From assembly GCA_039621445.1 (NCBI GenBank), contig CP154954.1, positions 11,402,716 to 11,466,715 of the forward strand: a stretch of 64,000 bases of DNA, given 5' to 3'. This DNA comes from Euglena gracilis (taxonomy: Eukaryota; Euglenida; Euglenophyceae; Euglenales). The notes under the pieces were generated by a model. That model was not told the origin of the DNA. It worked only from the letters and a program-made list of their open reading frames with translations, and did no database searches. The position numbers and the translations under genes are program-made. Positions 12,001 to 50,694 of this stretch are shown here, in pieces (position 1 is the first letter of the stretch; every line of letters starts with the position of its first letter).

Positions 12001-13506
12001 TTCATTCACTTTCATTCCTTCTCAGATTCTTCCAGAGGGGTTCCAGAGGGGGTTTTAAGACCTGAGAGAGACCTGAGAGAGATGGAGGGGGGTCGGTTTT
12101 GGGGGGAGCTGAATTGCAGGCTTGAAATGGCCCACACCCACCCCAGAATTGTGCGTCACCCACCCCAAACCCAATAAACTCCCACAGAAGTCGAACGAAC
12201 CCACCCCGCCCGGCCTGAGATTAAACGCGTTAGCCACCTACCGGGCCCCTTTGCCCAGGTTACTTCCAGAACAAAAAAGTGCCCATAGTGGCGCAGGCGA
12301 CACACCTTGTCGAAGTATATCATCACCCCCCCACTGGTGCCGCACGGGATGTCGCGGACTACGTCGGTCTGCATAGTTGTCTGCAAAGACAGGCGCAAAT
12401 CGCACAACATCACACAACATCACAAATCACAAATCACATTTCATGTGCACGCAGCGCCAAGAAAGAATGCGAGGGAATCAGAACGAACCATTAATAACTG
12501 GTCGCTACGCAACCCAAAAAATTTCTGGGACAAAATGCAAGCCGTGCTGGTGAGTTAAACCAACACTTCCCGAATAGCGGGAGCCAAACCCAGGCGCGAA
12601 ACGATACCTGCCCAAATTGAAGCAACTCCCTGCGAAAAAGCACGATGCAAATCAGACCAAACCCCAAGGTAAAATTACAAGGTTGCTGTTTACCCATTGC
12701 TATCGGTCAATATTAAAGGCTTGATTATTCCCCTTCTTTTTGGAATCTACGATGGCAAGCATGCCGTTTCCCCCCAAAAAAGGTTAATCTTGGTCTCCCT
12801 TTCGGAAGAAAGTACGACCCCCACCCCGATAGACAGTTACGTGCCACGTTTGTGTCTGGAAATTCAGGAACGATCTGGGCAGCTTGAAAGCAGAGGACCT
12901 GCACGTGGGCCACGCGGGTGACGAAGGGGTTGTGCATGTGGAGGCCGGGCTCCGTGACCGAGTCCACGAGGGCCCCGAAGCGCCAGTAGATGCCTGGGGC
13001 CACCAGGCACGGCCCAGCCAGCGACACGCCGACGATGGCAGGTCGCCAGTTGGGCTCCCATCCAATTTTGAGAAGGAAAATTATGCACGGGACATATTTA
13101 ATTTCATTTAATTGAATTTAAATTTAATAAATTGAATTTAATGAATTAATTTACTAAATTAATTTAAATTAAATAAATAATAAATTAAATTAATAAATAA
13201 AAAATTTCATGATTGCCTTGGTCTCCCCATGCAACACAGCCTCGGGCGTGGGAGTTTGTTGCTGCTGGAGTACAATGGAGATGGGAAAATTGCATTTGAA
13301 AAGCCCCTAAACCCTCAAGGGGGGCAGGGAATAATTTCAAAAAAATCATCTTCAGTCTGAGATGGGTGGATGGACACATAACATGTGCCTCGCAAACGCA
13401 CGCCCATACCGACATGGCCCTCCGGGATGGTGTGGAAGGGCCGGAACACCCCCAGCAGCAAGACCGGGACGAGCGCCAACACAAAGAAAACGTGGGAGGG
13501 CTCCAT
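51..13506 (-). CDS. Erlin (SPFH/prohibitin-family ER lipid-raft protein), complete, 12 exons
   Basis: Exons in order: 13506-13410, 12993-12899, 12380-12306, 10760-10680, 10262-10212, 7413-7326, 6348-6239, 5123-5016, 3452-3351, 1698-1635, 555-461, 149-51 (TGA at 53-51). They total 1065 bases, i.e. 354 residues, close to animal and plant erlins (about 340). The ATG at 13506 opens a hydrophobic N-terminal anchor ([14 protein letters not shown]) followed by HTIPEGHVG, as in erlins. SPFH-domain landmarks follow: [62 protein letters not shown] charged coiled coil comes next (exons 7-10, [29 protein letters not shown]), then LTPEFMQ and [11 protein letters not shown]. Known family role: oligomeric ER-membrane scaffold for ERAD and sterol control. 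Only some junctions are GT-AG; introns 4, 5, 7 and 10 are nonconventional (see findings). The exact edges of the exon 5/6 junction are ambiguous by a few bases. Confidence 0.95.
629..787. repeat. Minisatellite of about 9-10 bp (ATTGCGGAA-like)
   Basis: Tandem variants of TTGCGGAAA and TTGCGGAAAT run through the stretch, directly beside erlin exon 11. Confidence 0.85.
2838..3232. repeat. Repeat family A, copy 1 (terminal CCACTTATAAACCCC)
   Basis: The ends are inverted (CCCCCCACTTATAAACCCC ... GGTTTATAAGTGGGG). The core contains TTTGGCAAATTTGGACAAAA, GGTCTCAAAAAATTGCC and a GTCCCCGGTGGCTTCCATTT block. The same core recurs at 22290, 32145 (diverged), 48935 and 55852. Confidence 0.8.
5175..5395. 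mobile_element. hAT-like MITE 1, perfect 8-bp target duplication AACCACAC
   Basis: Begins CAGGGGTTTTTTTTAAGACC and ends AATTTAAAAAAATCCCTG. It is flanked by AACCACAC at 5167-5174 and 5396-5403. 221 bp, no coding capacity. It lies 43 bp from the upstream edge of erlin exon 8. Confidence 0.92.
6384..6452. repeat. TTTCATTTAA / TTTCATTCAA minisatellite
   Basis: About six tandem 10-bp units beside erlin exon 7. Confidence 0.85.
8390..8820. repeat. Tandem array, three copies of a 162-165-bp unit
   Basis: The motif TTTTCCGGGTCCGGGAGGCC starts at 8400, 8562 and 8727, each followed by an AAACATCGTTTTGGG block and a TTTTTCGACTTTTTTG block. Open frames through it are products of the repeat. Confidence 0.9.
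8870..9380. repeat. Degenerate tandem array, period about 220-230 bp
   Basis: GCGGGGAGTTG recurs at 8892, 9112 and 9342. The first two copies also share GGTAGATGGGGCGT-like and GACATTTCTTTTGATTTTGC-like blocks. Confidence 0.8.
10820..11085. repeat. Repeat family F (AACCAGTCAGTCAC)
   Basis: AAACCAGTCAGTCACT occurs near both ends. Related blocks lie at 37060-37175 and 54090-54185. G-runs and GGCGC palindromes are typical of the intronic repeats here. Confidence 0.6.
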
Positions 13507-14590
13507 ATGGCAAACGGATCTGCGCCAGCAAATTGATCGGAGCAGACACAGAGCAAATAATCCTTCAGAGTTGCATGAATTGGCCCAAATCTGGGGCCTC
13601 TATGGTTCGATTTCTCTGGGTATGAATGCCACAGGAATGCTGTTTACCATGGAATCTGGTCACAATGACGAACACCATTCTGGTGAACAGGAGATCTGGA
13701 CGGCGAACTGACTGCTTTGCCTCCCATGGGGTCGAATTTCCGCTGTCAAAACGCCCTCGTTTTCGGGTAATGCAGAGTGACACGGCGCGGCCCCTCGAGA
13801 AGCCCAAGGCACCACATTTGCAGGTTTGCGGTACGAAAGGGGGACGGGGCACCTGGGGGCAGGTTACACTGCATCCAGGCCTTTTCAGGGCAGAGAAGAA
13901 CACAGTCAGCACATTGATATGATTAATAATTCACTGCATTGAGGTTTTATTACTGGATCGATCTCGCTGTGAATTTCCATTTGACTCCGCTCCGGAACGG
14001 AGCAAATTCATGACGTCTGGTGTGCTGGCGATTGTGACCTGTGGGTTTGGAGTGGCGGATCTGAACCAACCACCACAGTTATGCAAAAGTCCAATAGCAC
14101 ATTGGATGGCCCACAAAAAAACATGTACACGACATTAATGAGTGAGTGAGTTCGTGCGTGTGGTGAGTGAATGAGTGCGAATCAGGGTTTTTTTTTAAGA
14201 CCGGGGGGGAGGGGGGGGGTCCCCCCACCCACCCACCCCCTGGGGGCCCCCCGGGGGGGGGGGTCCCGGGGGACCCACAAAAAATGTGGGTCGGGGCCGG
14301 GGGTCCACGACTAAAAAAACCCCTGGTGCGAATGTGTGAGTGTGTCAGTGTGCGCGCGCACGCGCGTGCATAATGCCTGATATTGCTCTGGGGAGGCAGC
14401 CAGGGACGCTGGGAAATTTGTCATTCGAAAATGATAAAAAATGCAAAAAGATGCGCATAAAAAAATGGAGAAAATGAAAAGAAAATGTGCAGAAATTTGA
14501 CTTAGACAAAAATGTACGATACATTGCCTCACAATCGACGTTACAATAAACACCGGGAATCCATTCCCCCCCCCCCAAAAGGGCCTGCTC
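13507..14590. other. Spacer between Ku80 and erlin
   Basis: About 1.1 kb separates the last visible Ku80 codons from the erlin ATG. It should contain the Ku80 3' end (a small last exon and UTR) and any erlin promoter or 5' leader. No exon could be identified. A MITE occupies 14183-14325. No TATA-like or poly(A) motif stands out convincingly. Confidence 0.5.
14183..14325. mobile_element. hAT-like MITE 2, perfect 8-bp target duplication GTGCGAAT
   Basis: Begins CAGGGTTTTTTTTTAAGACC and ends GACTAAAAAAACCCCTG, flanked by GTGCGAAT at 14175-14182 and 14326-14333. Its ends match MITE 1, so both belong to one subfamily. 143 bp. Confidence 0.93.
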
Positions 14591-41280
<26,690 letters not shown>

Positions 41281-42332
41281 GAGCAACGGGACTGCAGCGC
41301 AAACGGTGCATGCATGAACCCTTCGTGTGAAATGAGCACCACTTGAAAAGACCAAAAATCTCCCAGTCACCATTTCCCCATCCATAAACGATGGCATGTG
41401 ACTGCGGTGCTTGGTGGGTTGGCGGGCAAAAGCCCCCATTCTGTGTATATGACCCCCCCTCAAAAAGGGAAGATTGGTATGCTGTAAAAACAAGCTTAAA
41501 TATCCACCTGCGAGTCAAACACAAAAAATACCGCACAAATTTATACGTTGTTGCTTCGGGTATGCCTTTTTTGCTTTGACATCCAAAAAATGTGCATATT
41601 CAAAACAAAAAATTGATAAGTTGAACATCGTTCCATGCCTGCGGGACACATACCCAAAATGCATTGAACTGAACCGATGGGGGGCCAGCTGTGCAATTAA
41701 AACAGATGTGCTGATGTGCCAGCACAGAGGTGGAAAACGTCCGGAGGGTTGCAGTGCGCCAGTGTGTGGCGCTCCGTAAGGAAGGTGAAGAACGGTAGTG
41801 CAGGAGTGACGGTGTGGTGTGAGGGGAGCCGGGTTGTTACGGGGAGGGCTCCTCCGGAGCGGCGGTGGGACGCCGGGGAGGGGAGGCAGCTCTGCCTCAG
41901 CCGCCAGAAGCGGTCTCGCTAAACGGAAATCCGTTTCTCGGAGACACAAGAATTACTGAGTGCGCAAAGAAGAATATGAGACACAAAAAATGAGGACCAA
42001 AACGAATATACATACACCCCGATTTTGCTGTCAAAGAAACGCAACCTGTGGAGATTTGAGGCAGTTTCCAATATGATGTGACCTGGGTGGCCAAAAAGTG
42101 CACAATCGGCAGCATGGAGAAGACAGCTTCTTCAGGTGGTGGCAACCTCACCGCACACATTGTAACAGACCGGTGGGATTCACCCCTGATACGCCTGGGC
42201 CTTAACACGTTTGCGAAACGGAACTGAATTGCCCACCAAATATCACTTCCAGGCCATGTTTCTTCAATATCTCTGATACAATCAGCCACCAGCACCAACG
42301 TCTTGCGTATGTGAGCATGTGTGTGTGTGTGT

Positions 42333-42372
<40 letters not shown>

Positions 42373-42697
42373 CTGTTCCGGTCAACCGTGTGAAAGATTA
42401 CTTTCCAGGCCGAGATACAAATGGACACTTTCCAGCACAACCAGAAAGAGCCGTAGATATCACAGAGCACATCTCCAATCTGACTGACTGAATGATGCCG
42501 CTGTGGGCTTTTTGCACACACCACAATTTGTGTGTTTGCAAAAGCAAGGTGAACATGTGTATTGAAATGTGCATGTTGTATAATGAAAAACCCATTTCGA
42601 ATCGATACTGCGAGGGAGCGAACACATTCAAACTAGAAGAAGAAGAGAATTTGTGTTCGTTGGGCACGGAGGGGAGGGGGCACGGTCCGTCGCAACA
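41281..42697. other. Spacer between the RRM gene stop and the Ku80 start
   Basis: 1.4 kb without a recognisable gene. It should hold the RRM gene 3' UTR and the Ku80 5' leader. It contains one (TG)n tract at 42317-42371. Short open frames here lack the GC3 bias of the confirmed exons. Confidence 0.5.
42317..42371. repeat. (TG)n microsatellite
   Basis: One TATG interruption. Confidence 0.95.
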
Positions 42698-45600
42698 CTA
42701 ACGCCCGGCACAGACGGCCCCGGCACACTGCGGGCCGAGCGCCGGCGAGGCCGACCCCGCACGCGCCCCTTGCGCCTTCCGCGTGGCGGAGGGCACCGAC
42801 AGCTGCACCCGGGCCCAGCCGCCCGCTTCCTGTCCTTCGCTTCGGCGGCGAGAGGGAGAACCGCCCGCGCGTGCGACACAAAACACTTCGGATGATTTGG
42901 GGCGACCGAAATTGTGGGCAGGGTTGGCCGTGCCACTGCTTGGGAGGTGATCGGAGGGTTCCGGACCACCTCCACCCCGAAGCCAAACAACCCCTGGGGG
43001 GGGGGTAGGTTGGCGCACACCTTGCCAGGGCAGAGCGGAAGGCCAGTTGGGGGGGTCGACCCCCCCCCACCACCACCACCCTGGCAGTTTGGTCATTCCC
43101 GTTCTGCCCTGCCCCCTGACGTGGGCCGATTTCAGTTTGGAAGCAAGTCGGATGCAAGCGGGGGGGGGGGATCATGCATGGTGTGTGCTCCCGATGGCAA
43201 ATCCAGATGGGCGGGGGCACCGAGGTTTGCATTGGAGGAAACGGAGGCCTGTACGGATGGTCCGCCCCTGGACGGACCGCCCATTGGTCGGGGCAGGTTG
43301 GGGCACTGCCCACCCGTGCTGTGTGTGAACAACAGAGACCAACCCTCCCAAAATCCCAGGTCCTTAAATCCTGGGTCTGGGTATTTTGGGGGTCATTAAC
43401 ATAACATTAACAACATTAACATAACATAACATAACATTAACAAAGACCTGTTTTAATATCCCAGGACCATGGGAAATGAAAGATGGAATTTACTTTGAAT
43501 CTGATTTGCGCAGTTGCGCAAATGATTGACCCCTGGGGGATATGGAAACAATATTTTTTTTTTCAAAGACGTTATCACCCAATTCCCAACCCCCCAATGC
43601 TTTTGAGGTCAAGTCATTATCGTTGGGCTTTTGAAGCACCATTGATCTGTGCGTGCGCAATGAAGTGGCCCAAATAACTTGGCAGGGAGCAGGTCGAAAA
43701 GACAATTTGGCACTCCTCCGAGTAAGGGGAGGGGGATCACAAAAAACCACTTTTCTTCTGCCTATGCATATACATGTGTGTATATGTACATATTGGATAT
43801 ACATGCACATATGTAAATATACATATGTGCATATAACACGCATACATGTACACATGCATGCACATATATATTATATATACATATATAATATTATATATTA
43901 TATATTGTATATTATTTATATATATTATATTTAACACAAATACATGTATATGTTATGCATGTGTTTTATGATATATTATATGTATGTACATAAATGTGTG
44001 TGCATACAGGTACATACATGTACATACACATACACACATATATACATACATACATACATACATATATATATATGACCATGTATTATATGCCATAATATAT
44101 TATATAACCTGTGGGCAAACTCTTCGAGGTCTAGATTAAAAAGTCACAATAAATTCTGGATCCATCTGCCAGAGGTTGGCCATTTTTTTTATTGAGCATA
44201 TGATTTCTGCAAATTGAAAGCAATTTCCATTACTTTGTGCCCACTCCCTCTTCCCCCCCATCTTGTCCCAAAATAATTTCCTCACATTGTCACACTCTTA
44301 CCATATTGTGTGTTAATGTATGTATATATATTTATATCATATATCATATATTTTTCTATATGTTTTAATGCATGATATATCATATTATACATATATTATA
44401 CATTATATTATATCATTATATGTGCATTCCATGTATTATAATGTTAATAATATGCATAATGTGTACATATACGTACATATATATGCACAAATTGTGTGGG
44501 TGTGTCTGGTCATCGGACCTCTTCGCTCCTCGATGAGGTTTTTTGTGTCATTTATGAAAAGAAAACTAGGAAGAAAGGGCACTGGGGGGTGCCAAATATA
44601 TGAACAAGGCACCAGGCGACTCCCAAATAATTTGGGGGGGGTCCATCAGGTGTATCCAGTGGAACTGAGAATCAATAAAATTAAATCCAGCAAATTTGGT
44701 TGCAAATAAAACTGAGCGGGAACACTTCGACTTTACTCTCTCTGCAGGGATTGCAGGGATTACCTCTGTTTTGTGTTGGGAACCCAAAATTCTCATTCGT
44801 GATTTCCCTGATTTTTTTGTGCGATTTTTTGTGTGGTTTTCATGCTACAAGAATCGTCTGGTCTGACTGTCACTTGGGCCACATACATTTTCATGTGGCA
44901 CTCCAAGTCCTTGAGGTCATTTTTTGTACTTTTTCCGAAAATTTAGCATTTTTGGAGGCCAGGTGATCCAGAAAAAACGATTTTTTCTCGTAATTTTGTT
45001 GCCAGGGATTGTGATTTTTACCTACATTTTCAGGTCAAAATCAGGGTCGTCGGCCCGAGATTGGGGGGGGGGTGTATTTGTGTTAACTCGGTCGCCGAAG
45101 TCGGACCCGGGGGGGGTATTATTTGGGGCGAGGTTTTACCATACCTCCCCACCCCTCGTAATTTTCATCCCCCTCCCTTGCTCAAATGTTACCCCGGGAA
45201 TGCATCGCCCCAATCTGTTCCGCCCTAATTGTCAGCCCCTGCTGACTTTGCCCTAAAAAACGGCCTGAAATGACATTCTGGACAATTCTTGGGTGGAAAT
45301 ACTCCAAACTGCCCCTCCCCTGGCAAAGAATTGAGAGATTACCTGGGGTGCCCCAGGGAACTCTTTTCCATTTTGGGCAATGAGTGAGAAATTTCCATCC
45401 CCCTCTGAGCTGCCGAATTCTGTACCCTCTGGGGGAGTTTGTCACGCAACAAACGTATACAATATGAATGAAAATTAAGGTAAGACACGATACAGGGATT
45501 TCTGTACTTTGTCCACTGGAAAATCACGAAAGAAATCATGAATCAGTACGTAAATGGAGCTTTCCCCAAAATCAGGAGGTTGATTTCTTGAACAGATATG

Positions 45601-48600
45601 TTCTTTTCACTCCCTCCGTGTCGTCGTTTTTTTGTTTGTCTTTGTTTTTTTTTCACTCTTTGCAGTCATGCCATTTTCTGATTCGGGGGGTTTGAGTGCT
45701 GTTTTGGGTCCTGTGGGACTTCGAGAAATTTTGGGTGCTATTACCCCCCAAATAATGCTCCCCCCCCTCGGGCCTGGACTTCGGGTGAGAAAATAATACC
45801 CCGGAGGGTATTATTTGGGGGGGGGGTTATGCTTTGCCCGGCCATTTGGCCATTTGGGCCATTTGGGGGACGGCAACTTTGGGGCGGATGAACGCCCGCA
45901 ACCCCGGTGGGCCAACGGGCCGGGGCTAAATCACAGCATTCTTTCATGTCATTGTTTGTCTTTAGCCTCTTCGTCAGATGTCCGGATTTGTAACCCCCCC
46001 CCCAAATAATACCCCCCCCCCCGGGGTATTATTTTTTCGCCCGAAGCCCCGGCCCGGGGGGGGTATTATTTGGGGGGGGTATTATTTTTCCAAAATTTTC
46101 GATATTTTTCGAAGTCCCGTAAAACCCAAAATAGCACCCCAAACCCCCTTTGGGGTCATTTTTTGCACTTTCTTGTGAAAAAACCATTTTATGGAGGTCA
46201 GATGAGCCAGAAAAATTGATTTTTTTCGTAATTTGTTGTCAGAGATTGTGGTTTTTACCGACATTTTCAGGTCAAAAATCCGGGCCTTTGGCCCGGAACA
46301 GGGGGGGGGTATTATTTCGGCGGCCGAAGCCGGACCCCGAGGGGGGGGGTATTATTTGGGGGGGGTATTATTTGGGGGGGGGTATTATTTGGGGGGGTTT
46401 ACCCCCCCGGGCAATTGTCACGCGACATATCGGGCTACATGGGGGGGGGTGACAATTTCCTGGGGTGACAATTTGGCCGGCACAGAGGGGGGTGACAATT
46501 GCCCGGGTGCGTCAATTGCCCGAGGGGGGGGGGCGGGTACCCGAAAGAACACAATGGAATTGGTTTGCCCCGTGCAAATGTCTGGCTTGGTGGGTTGGAG
46601 CGGGGCAACAACCTGGCTTGTTGGAGGGCCGCGGAGGCTGCGTCCGAGTCCACAAACTTGACGAAGCCGAACCCGTTGGACTTGCCGGTGTGGAAGTCCC
46701 GGATCACCTTCGCGTTGAGCTGCCCAAGGAATGGAATTGGTTGGTTGGAACGGTTGGGAAAACCCCGCGCGCCGGCGAAGAAAAGAGATGGGCTTTTCGG
46801 TTCCAGAGTTAGAAAGATAGAAACAAAAAGGCACCGTTGCCATTATTGTGCTGCACCAAAACTCTGCAAGTGTCAAGCGTTCGGTAGGACGGTTTCTTCT
46901 GAAAATGGAAGCTTCTCCACAGCCCAAACTGGTTCCGAATGGCCACTTGTTTTGAAGTGGGTATGGTTCTTTTGGGGGTGGGGCACTTTGGGAGTGCCGT
47001 TGGTTCTCACCCAGCCTGGACCGCCACCAGCGAAGTATCTGCGATCACCTCAAACATATTAGTGTATATGTCTTGCATTTTTTCCATTTTCTCGTAGTGT
47101 CTGTCATCCGCCGCGAGAACAAATGAAATGCAATCGCGGCCACACGAAAGCACCTTCCCTAAATTTGATGGGGTTCTGGAGCCCGACCTTCCCCGGAAAT
47201 TATCGACGTCCTTGAGGAGTTGCCACCGAAAAAGCAAGTAGAAGCCTGGACGACAGTTTCCACATGACTAGTTGGACAGTTCAGGCCAAGGGGACAACCA
47301 TGTAGGGAGGGGGGACCTCTTGGGGTGTTATGTATGGAGTACATACATACATACTACATACATATGGGAGGCGCTTGGAAAGAGGGGAGGCGACATAAAG
47401 ATTTCTGGAATATATGGACGTTCAATAAGCTCACGGTTCTCAAATATGATCTGTGGAGTGAAATTGGTTTTTTTTAAAAAAAAAGATCAGGCAAAAGATG
47501 AATTGGAAGAGATGGATGTGAGCCAACGAAATGGTGGTCGAACAACGGGAAGGAGCCTTTGAGCATTCACAACTCTGACCTCACCCGTAAAAAATGATCG
47601 CGAAAATGTCCGTGCAAAACGGGGGGCAGAAACTTCCATGATGAATGGAAGGATGAGGTTCTGCGGCGTCCCATTACCTCCTGAACTGCCAGTCACCCTC
47701 AATCGGGGCAACCCTGCCACACCTGCCCAGCCCGGGGGAAGATGGCCGCCAGCTCCGCGTCGTCAACGCTGAAGGGCAGGTTCCCGACAAAGAGCTCCGC
47801 TGCCCGGAGGGCGGGCGTGGGTCGCAGCAGTAACATGGCGGCCCGGCGCATCTGTGGGGGGCGTGGCGGATAAAAAAAACTGACATTTTCGGCTCCAACC
47901 AAAAATGAGCTTTTCGTATACACACGATCAGAGCTCAAAATAGTGTACACAACCGTTTTTTTCCCAACGGAAATTGTTTGGATAGGTGAGGCGGGGAGTT
48001 TCACATATTCTTGCTGGTTTCGCCGATCCCCTGAGGGCTTGGGGGGACTTTGTGCAAGCTGGACCCTACCCTACCCCCAGGTGGGGCCACAGCCAGCCAG
48101 GACCTTCTTCAAGACAGCAGCTCCAAGCTGGACTGGGAACCCCCCCCCCCCCGGGGTCGAGCGGAAATAAAATTCTTTGCAGCCTGGCGAAGCCGGAATG
48201 GACCAAAAATATTTCGGCGCCATTTTCGAGAAGGGGGGGGGTCAAAATGGCCAAAAATGGCCAGAGAAATTCCCTGACTTCCTGGAAAAAAAAGGTCAGG
48301 GGTGAACCTTGAAAATAGGGGCTACCCACCAGGATCCATCCGCTCCCACCCCCTGGCTTTGGGATCTGGCCCCACCCACATGACAAGAGGTCATCCATTA
48401 GCGGTTGGTGGTTGTTGGTTGGTCTGCAACCGGTTTCCAACTACGTGTGGTTGGGCGCTGGCCGGTAATAGCAACTGTTGTGGGATGAATAGGAAAACAA
48501 AACAATCGCCAAAATTAAGAAAATAAAAAATAAACAGTAAACTTATGAAGTTATTTCTTTTTTTTTTTTAATAAATGAACAAAATTAATTAAAAATACAT

Positions 48601-50694
48601 ATACATCACAGGCGAACTTTTCAGTCGGTGAAGCTGCACAACTTTGAATTTCACAGGGGCGGAGGTCCGCTGAAATATCTGGACCTGATTACTGTGGAAA
48701 AGAAACAGTTCTCCAAGATTCTGCTTCCCACAACCCAACGCGACAGCGGGGGGAACACTGCGCTGCACCGTCAGTCGCGTTAGCGTCCAGTACAGCAAGC
48801 ATTGGGCCCCGAGGCAGTCACCACGGACACAGCAACCCAGCAACGTCCGGCGGAGGGTGCTTCGTCTCGCAGCCAGGGCTGCATGGGAAGGACTGGCGGG
48901 GGGGGTCGACCCCCCATCACCCATAACCCATAACCCCCCCCCCACTTATAAACCCCCAGGGTTTATGGATCTGGTTTGGTTGGTCAGCCGAGGGGGGGGG
49001 GTTAAATGGGGGGTTTATAACTAACTAGTATAAATCAAGGAGTTGTTGGTGAAAATCCGAGCCCCAAAATGACCCCGAAACCCCCCAAATGGCAGTTTTG
49101 GCAAATTTGGTCAAAAATGGCATTTTTGATGATGGTCGGTCTCAAAAAGTTGCCATCAGTTTTTGTGTTGTCGCGGCAGAACAAGTCGTCCCCGGCGGCT
49201 TTCATTTTTCTTCCTCGGGGGGGGTTTATAAGTGGGGGGGGTTTGGGGTTTGGGGTTTGGGGTTTGGGGATCACTGGACAACCCTGATCGTAGCCTAGTG
49301 TCGCGGAGGCGTGTTGAGGCTACGGGGCTATGGGGCGGGCGGGGCCGGGGGGGTCCCCCACCAGCTCCTTCTTCAGGTCGGGGTGGGCGTTGACGTAGGC
49401 CGGCCGCGGGCCGCGGTGCCAGTGCCCCGGTCCGGGAGTGTTCTTGGGAACTCCACAACGGAGTTTGGGACCTTTGCGGTTTCGCCCTCCCTCATCTTTT
49501 TGTCCATGTTCTTTTTTTTATTTAGTTTATCTTGACAAATTATGATTATTATATTATATATATATATATTATATATAATAATAATATATATAATATTATA
49601 TATGTATAATATTATTATATTATATATAATATAATATATATATATATATATTATATATTATATTATTATTCTTATTATTATTATTATTATTATGATTATT
49701 ATATTATTATTATACTTGATTCTTTTTTGGCAAAAGGTCCAGGATGCTTTATGCCTGACCCTGATAGAGTATGACATGTGCTTATCAACAAACGCCAAAA
49801 TACATCCCCTCTGTTGGAGTCCCAGCTGCGGCAATGGAATGCGAGACGGCGGCCCGGGCTCGAACTTGCTCTTCGCTTTGGTGTATGTCTTTCCGAACTG
49901 CTTCGCACAGACCTCGATGTCACCCAGCAAAGGGCTGTGCGCGTGCGTGTGCGTGCTTGCGTGCGTACGTGCGTAGTATGTGTGCTCTGTGCGCACAACC
50001 GCGAGAAATGTGATAATTCAAAAAAATGTGTTGGGAGAGAGTCCAGCGGCAGTTTCCCAGGGGATAGGTAATCGGCAAAAAAAATTACCACACATCAGAG
50101 AGGGACAACCAAGGAGATTTCGAACTCCAGAAAGGTTTCGGCAGAAAAAACAATCCACAAATGCCCTGCCAACACGGGTGTGTGTCGCCGAAGGTAAACA
50201 TTGGACAAACAATGCACATTTTTCTTTGTGTCTGCTATGGGTAGGCACCCCGTAACACAGGCACGGGGCGGGTAGAAAGAAACTTGGTCATGACCAAGGC
50301 TTGGCCAGAGCCATGGTTGAAGGCCAGGTCGGGGGGCCAACCTCAGGGGGCCAAGTTTTCATGTTTGCATGTGAAGAATTTTGGCAGGCCACGCACAAAA
50401 TAGGCCAAAAATCTTGAAAACGGGGGGGACCAAGGTCGCAGGTTAAGGCCGACGACCAACTTTCGCGGGGCCAAATTCGCATGGAAGGAGGAGGGGGGAC
50501 CAAGCCCCTGGGGGGGGGGGCGGCCAAGGGCTGGCGGGGGGTATCCAGCTTAACGGGAAACCCCGCTGTCCACCGATTTGGCCTCGAGGCACGGACCTCC
50601 CCCCCTCCGTGCGGGGTGGGCGGCACACTCCCGGGCCCGCTCCGCCTTCGCCCGCTCTTTGGGGTCCCCCGCGGGACCGACGGCAACGTGGGCG
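42698..50694 (-). CDS. RRM-type RNA-binding protein, C-terminal six exons in frame; 5' end unresolved
   Basis: In-frame chain: 50694-50629, 49934-49832, 49442-49362, 47851-47723, 46719-46613, 42839-42698 (stop TAG at 42700-42698). The last three exons encode one complete RRM: RNP2 ELFVGNLPF, then VIRDFHTGKS, RNP1 GFGFVKFV, helix 2 SDAASAALQQ, and the final strand GGWARVQLS. A short basic/Ala tail follows. Upstream exons give an Arg/Lys-Glu helix (DPKERAKAERAR), LLGDIEVCAKQFGKTYTKA and RPAYVNAHPDLKKEL, which I do not recognise. Introns are GT-AG except 49831-49443, whose ends are complementary. The exon at 47851 begins with ATG immediately after CAG, so translation could in principle start there; phase agreement with 49362 argues for a longer protein. 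The general role is binding single-stranded RNA; the target is unknown. Confidence 0.8.
43760..44490. repeat. AT/GT-rich (TATA, CATA, TACA) simple-sequence region
   Basis: Two low-complexity tracts (43760-44105 and 44310-44490) around a 200-bp unique segment, within the RRM gene intron. Confidence 0.85.
44930..45130. repeat. Repeat family I, copy 1 (GGTATTATTTGGGG)
   Basis: About 200 bp shared with 46150-46390: GGAGGCCAGGTGATCCAGAA, TTTTACCTACATTTTCAGGT, GGCCGAAGTCGGACCCGGGG-like blocks. Confidence 0.8.
46150..46390. repeat. Repeat family I, copy 2
   Basis: Same direction as copy 1. Ends in several GGGGGTATTATTTGGGG units and runs directly into family D copy 2. Confidence 0.8.
46400..46530. 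repeat. Repeat family D, copy 2
   Basis: Shares GGGTGACAATTTCC and GGCCGGCACAGAGGGGGGTG with 36246-36385; inverted ends GGGCAATTGTCACGCGACAT and GTCAATTGCCCGAGG. Confidence 0.8.
47007..47237 (-). other. Unexplained open segment in the RRM gene intron
   Basis: The minus strand stays open for 76 codons and reads FVLAADDRHYEKMEKMQDIY then TNMFEVIADTSLVAVQAG. The residue composition looks protein-like but the codons are not GC3-rich like the flanking exons. There is no obvious splice pair compatible with the RRM frame, and including it would break the RRM between RNP2 and RNP1. It may be a transposon remnant or an unrelated exon. Confidence 0.25.
48935..49245. repeat. Repeat family A, copy 4
   Basis: CCCCACTTATAAACCCCC ... 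GGGTTTATAAGTGGGGGG around the AATTTGGTCAAAAATGGCAT core. Confidence 0.8.
49543..49712. repeat. (AT)n / (ATT)n low-complexity region
   Basis: Alternating TATA and TTA tracts in the RRM gene intron. Confidence 0.95.

Larger units (their letters stand above)
556..13409. other. Intron content of the erlin gene
   Basis: Intron 10 (1634-556) holds a short minisatellite. Intron 9 (3350-1699) holds a TTATAAACCCC-family repeat. Intron 8 (5015-3453) is AT-rich with no recognised gene. Intron 7 (6238-5124) contains a hAT-like MITE. Intron 6 (7325-6349) starts with a TTTCATTTAA minisatellite. Intron 5 (10211-7414) holds the inverted-repeat-flanked tandem arrays. Intron 4 (10679-10263) is short and GC-rich. 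Introns 3-1 (12305-10761, 12898-12381, 13409-12994) contain only a CAGTCAGTCAC-type repeat and unremarkable sequence. I see no additional gene in any of them. Confidence 0.6.

Noticed and set aside
42633-43313. 226-residue minus-strand frame overlapping the RRM last exon
   Set aside because: Different frame from the RRM end; it is open only because the sequence is GC-rich.
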